Shown here: piece by piece, positions 41,008 through 42,078 of the stretch | Position numbering within the stretch: the stretch's first letter is position 1 | Layout: every line of letters starts with the position of its first letter | NCBI GenBank assembly: GCA_002919265.1 | Contig: PKEY01000028.1 | Coordinates: forward strand, 1-42,078 | Origin: Hyphomicrobiaceae bacterium | GTDB lineage: Bacteria > Pseudomonadota > Alphaproteobacteria > Rhizobiales > Hyphomicrobiaceae | Reading direction: 5' to 3' | Length of the DNA: 42,078 nucleotides | Position numbers and translations under genes: made by a program | The notes under the pieces: generated by a model | What the model was told of the DNA's origin: nothing | Seen by the model: only the letters and a program-made list of their open reading frames with translations | The model's database searches: none

Positions 41008-41355
41008 CTACTCGAGATCCACGCGGTCGCCTTTTGTTGTCGGTGCGGAAATAACGAGAAAACGAACGGGCTGATCGCTGGTATTGTGCGCGCGATGGGG
41101 AACGTTTGGCGGCATTTCTAGCCCTTCTCCGGGGCCGAGTGTCACCGTTGCGCTGCCCTCCCGTTCCATGGAGAGTGTGCCCGAGAGCACGTAAAAGAAC
41201 TGGCGCGCCCGATGATGAACATGGCGTTTCTCGGTGGTGCCGGGAGGCATTTCTTCTTCGGCAACGGCGAGATCCGGCTGCGCAAGGAGGCGCCAAGCGG
41301 AGCAATCGGTCCCCCAGATTTCCCGTGCTATCGTATTGCAGCTAACCTTGCTCAT
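41008..41355 (-). CDS. Small single-domain cupin protein
   Basis: A 115-residue cupin. Motif 1, G(x)5HxH(x)4-x-(x)6G, is present with H45 and H47, but the usual glutamate is replaced by Q52 (RARQFFYVLSG). Motif 2 is present as GEGLEMPPNVPHRAHN, with H87 as third histidine. A mononuclear metal site of three histidines is therefore likely. The catalysed reaction is unknown; many such proteins are isomerases, dioxygenases or sensors. The start at 41355 follows GGGGCG; a TTG at 41385 is less likely. It is divergent from the FAD oxidase gene. Confidence 0.82.
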   Translation of the reverse strand: MSKVSCNTIAREIWGTDCSAWRLLAQPDLAVAEEEMPPGTTEKRHVHHRARQFFYVLSGTLSMEREGSATVTLGPGEGLEMPPNVPHRAHNTSDQPVRFLVISAPTTKGDRVDLE

Positions 41356-41540
41356 GTGCGCCCCATAGATTTTGCTTTTCTGCAAGAGCAGGGAAGTTGC
41401 CTCCCGACCAAAGGGGGATCAAGCGAGAAAAGCCGCTTTGTTTGTGAAGCTGCTGCAATTGTCTCAGTCTTTCTGATGCGCTTCACGCGCGTTCGCGTCC
41501 GTGCCATCCTCCCCGCCAAATTGCAGGGAGACCAAAACAC

Positions 41541-42078
41541 TTGAGACATAAGGTTGGACTGCTGCCGTACGATGACGATACGTGCGGATGGGTGAGGCTA
41601 CTGCCGCCGCGTAAAAATGTACGGCGTGTCGAAGGACGCATGTCTTTCGATTGGGCGGTTGTCGGTGCGGGCTACGCAGGGCTGGCTGCAGCGCGGCGGC
41701 TTGCGGAGCATTTTCCGGAGCATTCTATCGCCGTAATCGACGCGCAGCGCGCCGGCGAAGGCGCAGCGGGGCGTAATTCGGGTTTCGCCATCGAGATTGG
41801 GCCGTCTCCGAACGCGAAGGTCGTCTCCCCGGAGGCCACTTACGGGCGAGCATATCGCATTAATCGTTTCGGGCAGGATCAGCTCAGGCAGCTCGTCAAA
41901 AAGTATCAGATCGACTGCGATTGGCGCGAGGTCGGCAAGTATCAGTCGGCGGCGGAGGAGCATCACTTTGGCCGGCTTGAGACCTTCGCGCGTCACCTGG
42001 AGGCGCTGGGCATACCTCACGAGGTTATCGAAAGAGACGAGCTGGCCGCGCGCCTCGGTACCCGACACTACAAGCGTG
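41541..42078 (+). CDS. FAD-dependent oxidoreductase (DAO/amine oxidase type), 5' part
   Basis: The frame is open from here to the end of the window; 179 residues are visible. An N-terminal leader (LLPYDDDTCGWVRLLPPR, ~7-24) is followed by the FAD-binding Rossmann motif VVGAGYAGLAAARRL (~40-54) and the GAAGRNSGFAIEIGP segment. This order is typical of the gamma-glutamylputrescine oxidase/DadA-like branch. The TTG at 41541, with AGGGAG nine bases before it, includes the conserved leader and is preferred over the ATG at 41640, which would leave only six residues before the FAD motif. Likely substrate class: an amine or D-/N-methyl amino acid. Truncated by the window edge. Confidence 0.83.
   Translation, partial: MRHKVGLLPYDDDTCGWVRLLPPRKNVRRVEGRMSFDWAVVGAGYAGLAAARRLAEHFPEHSIAVIDAQRAGEGAAGRNSGFAIEIGPSPNAKVVSPEATYGRAYRINRFGQDQLRQLVKKYQIDCDWREVGKYQSAAEEHHFGRLETFARHLEALGIPHEVIERDELAARLGTRHYKR

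Noticed and set aside
41598..42068. Minus-strand frame of 156 codons at the window end
   Set aside because: Antisense to the FAD oxidoreductase, whose Rossmann motif on the plus strand is unambiguous.
1..42078. CRISPR array, insertion sequence or riboswitch
   Set aside because: No regularly spaced repeats, transposase genes, terminal inverted repeats or known riboswitch cores were recognised by reading.

Overview
The window looks like a chromosomal segment of a metabolically versatile alphaproteobacterium, probably of the Hyphomicrobiales. This is inferred from several features: high GC; tightly overlapped ATGA-type operons; four periplasmic-binding-protein transport systems of LIV-ABC and TRAP type; Tat-exported lipid-free binding proteins; sigma-54 control of catabolic genes; and AliA/AliB/BadH/BadI/BadK-like enzymes of the kind known from Rhodopseudomonas. 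No transposase, integrase, phage gene or CRISPR array was seen.

Region 1 (1-2111) holds the 3' end of a small hypothetical gene and an orphan Tat-exported M16 zinc peptidase. Region 2 (2137-18989) is the most coherent system. A sigma-54 enhancer-binding regulator (minus strand, 2137-3759) lies divergent to a LIV-type ABC transporter (4081-8805). The transporter ends at a strong intrinsic terminator and is followed by a ten-gene CoA-thioester catabolic operon (9053-18989). Both the transporter operon and the catabolic operon begin at near-consensus -24/-12 promoters (4025-4040 and 9006-9021). An 8-bp inverted repeat that could be the activator site lies about 128 bp upstream of the first. The catabolic genes include one candidate for each step of the known cyclohexanecarboxylate pathway (ligase, acyl-CoA dehydrogenase, hydratase, SDR dehydrogenase, BadI/MenB-like ring-opening hydrolase). 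They also include a family III CoA transferase, an alpha-methylacyl-CoA racemase, a 3-hydroxyacyl-CoA dehydrogenase split over two genes and a quinone-oxidoreductase-like MDR protein, but no thiolase. I infer uptake, activation and ring opening of an alicyclic (possibly methyl-branched or terpenoid-derived) carboxylic acid.

Region 3 (19074-21087) is a small TetR-AHSA1-VOC operon with a self-operator, and a tiny zinc-ribbon gene. Region 4 (21185-33441) is a TRAP transporter followed by a ureide/hydantoin divergon. PuuE-type allantoinase, an allantoate/N-carbamoyl amino acid amidohydrolase and a DUF3830 protein run leftward. A second LIV-type ABC transporter, an allantoin/hydantoin racemase and a GntR-FCD regulator run rightward. 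The two arms share a 247-bp control region with two palindromes.

Region 5 (33683-42078) contains an Fsr-like MFS exporter with a LacI-type operator, a divergent pair of predicted cell-envelope hydrolases (LAS metallopeptidase fold and permuted papain fold), tRNA-Arg(ACG), a TAXI-type TRAP transporter (binding protein plus fused permease), a cupin, and the start of an FAD-dependent amine/amino-acid oxidase that runs off the window.

A recurring feature is a strong stem-loop directly after each of the four binding-protein genes and before the permease genes, which would allow the binding protein to be made in excess.
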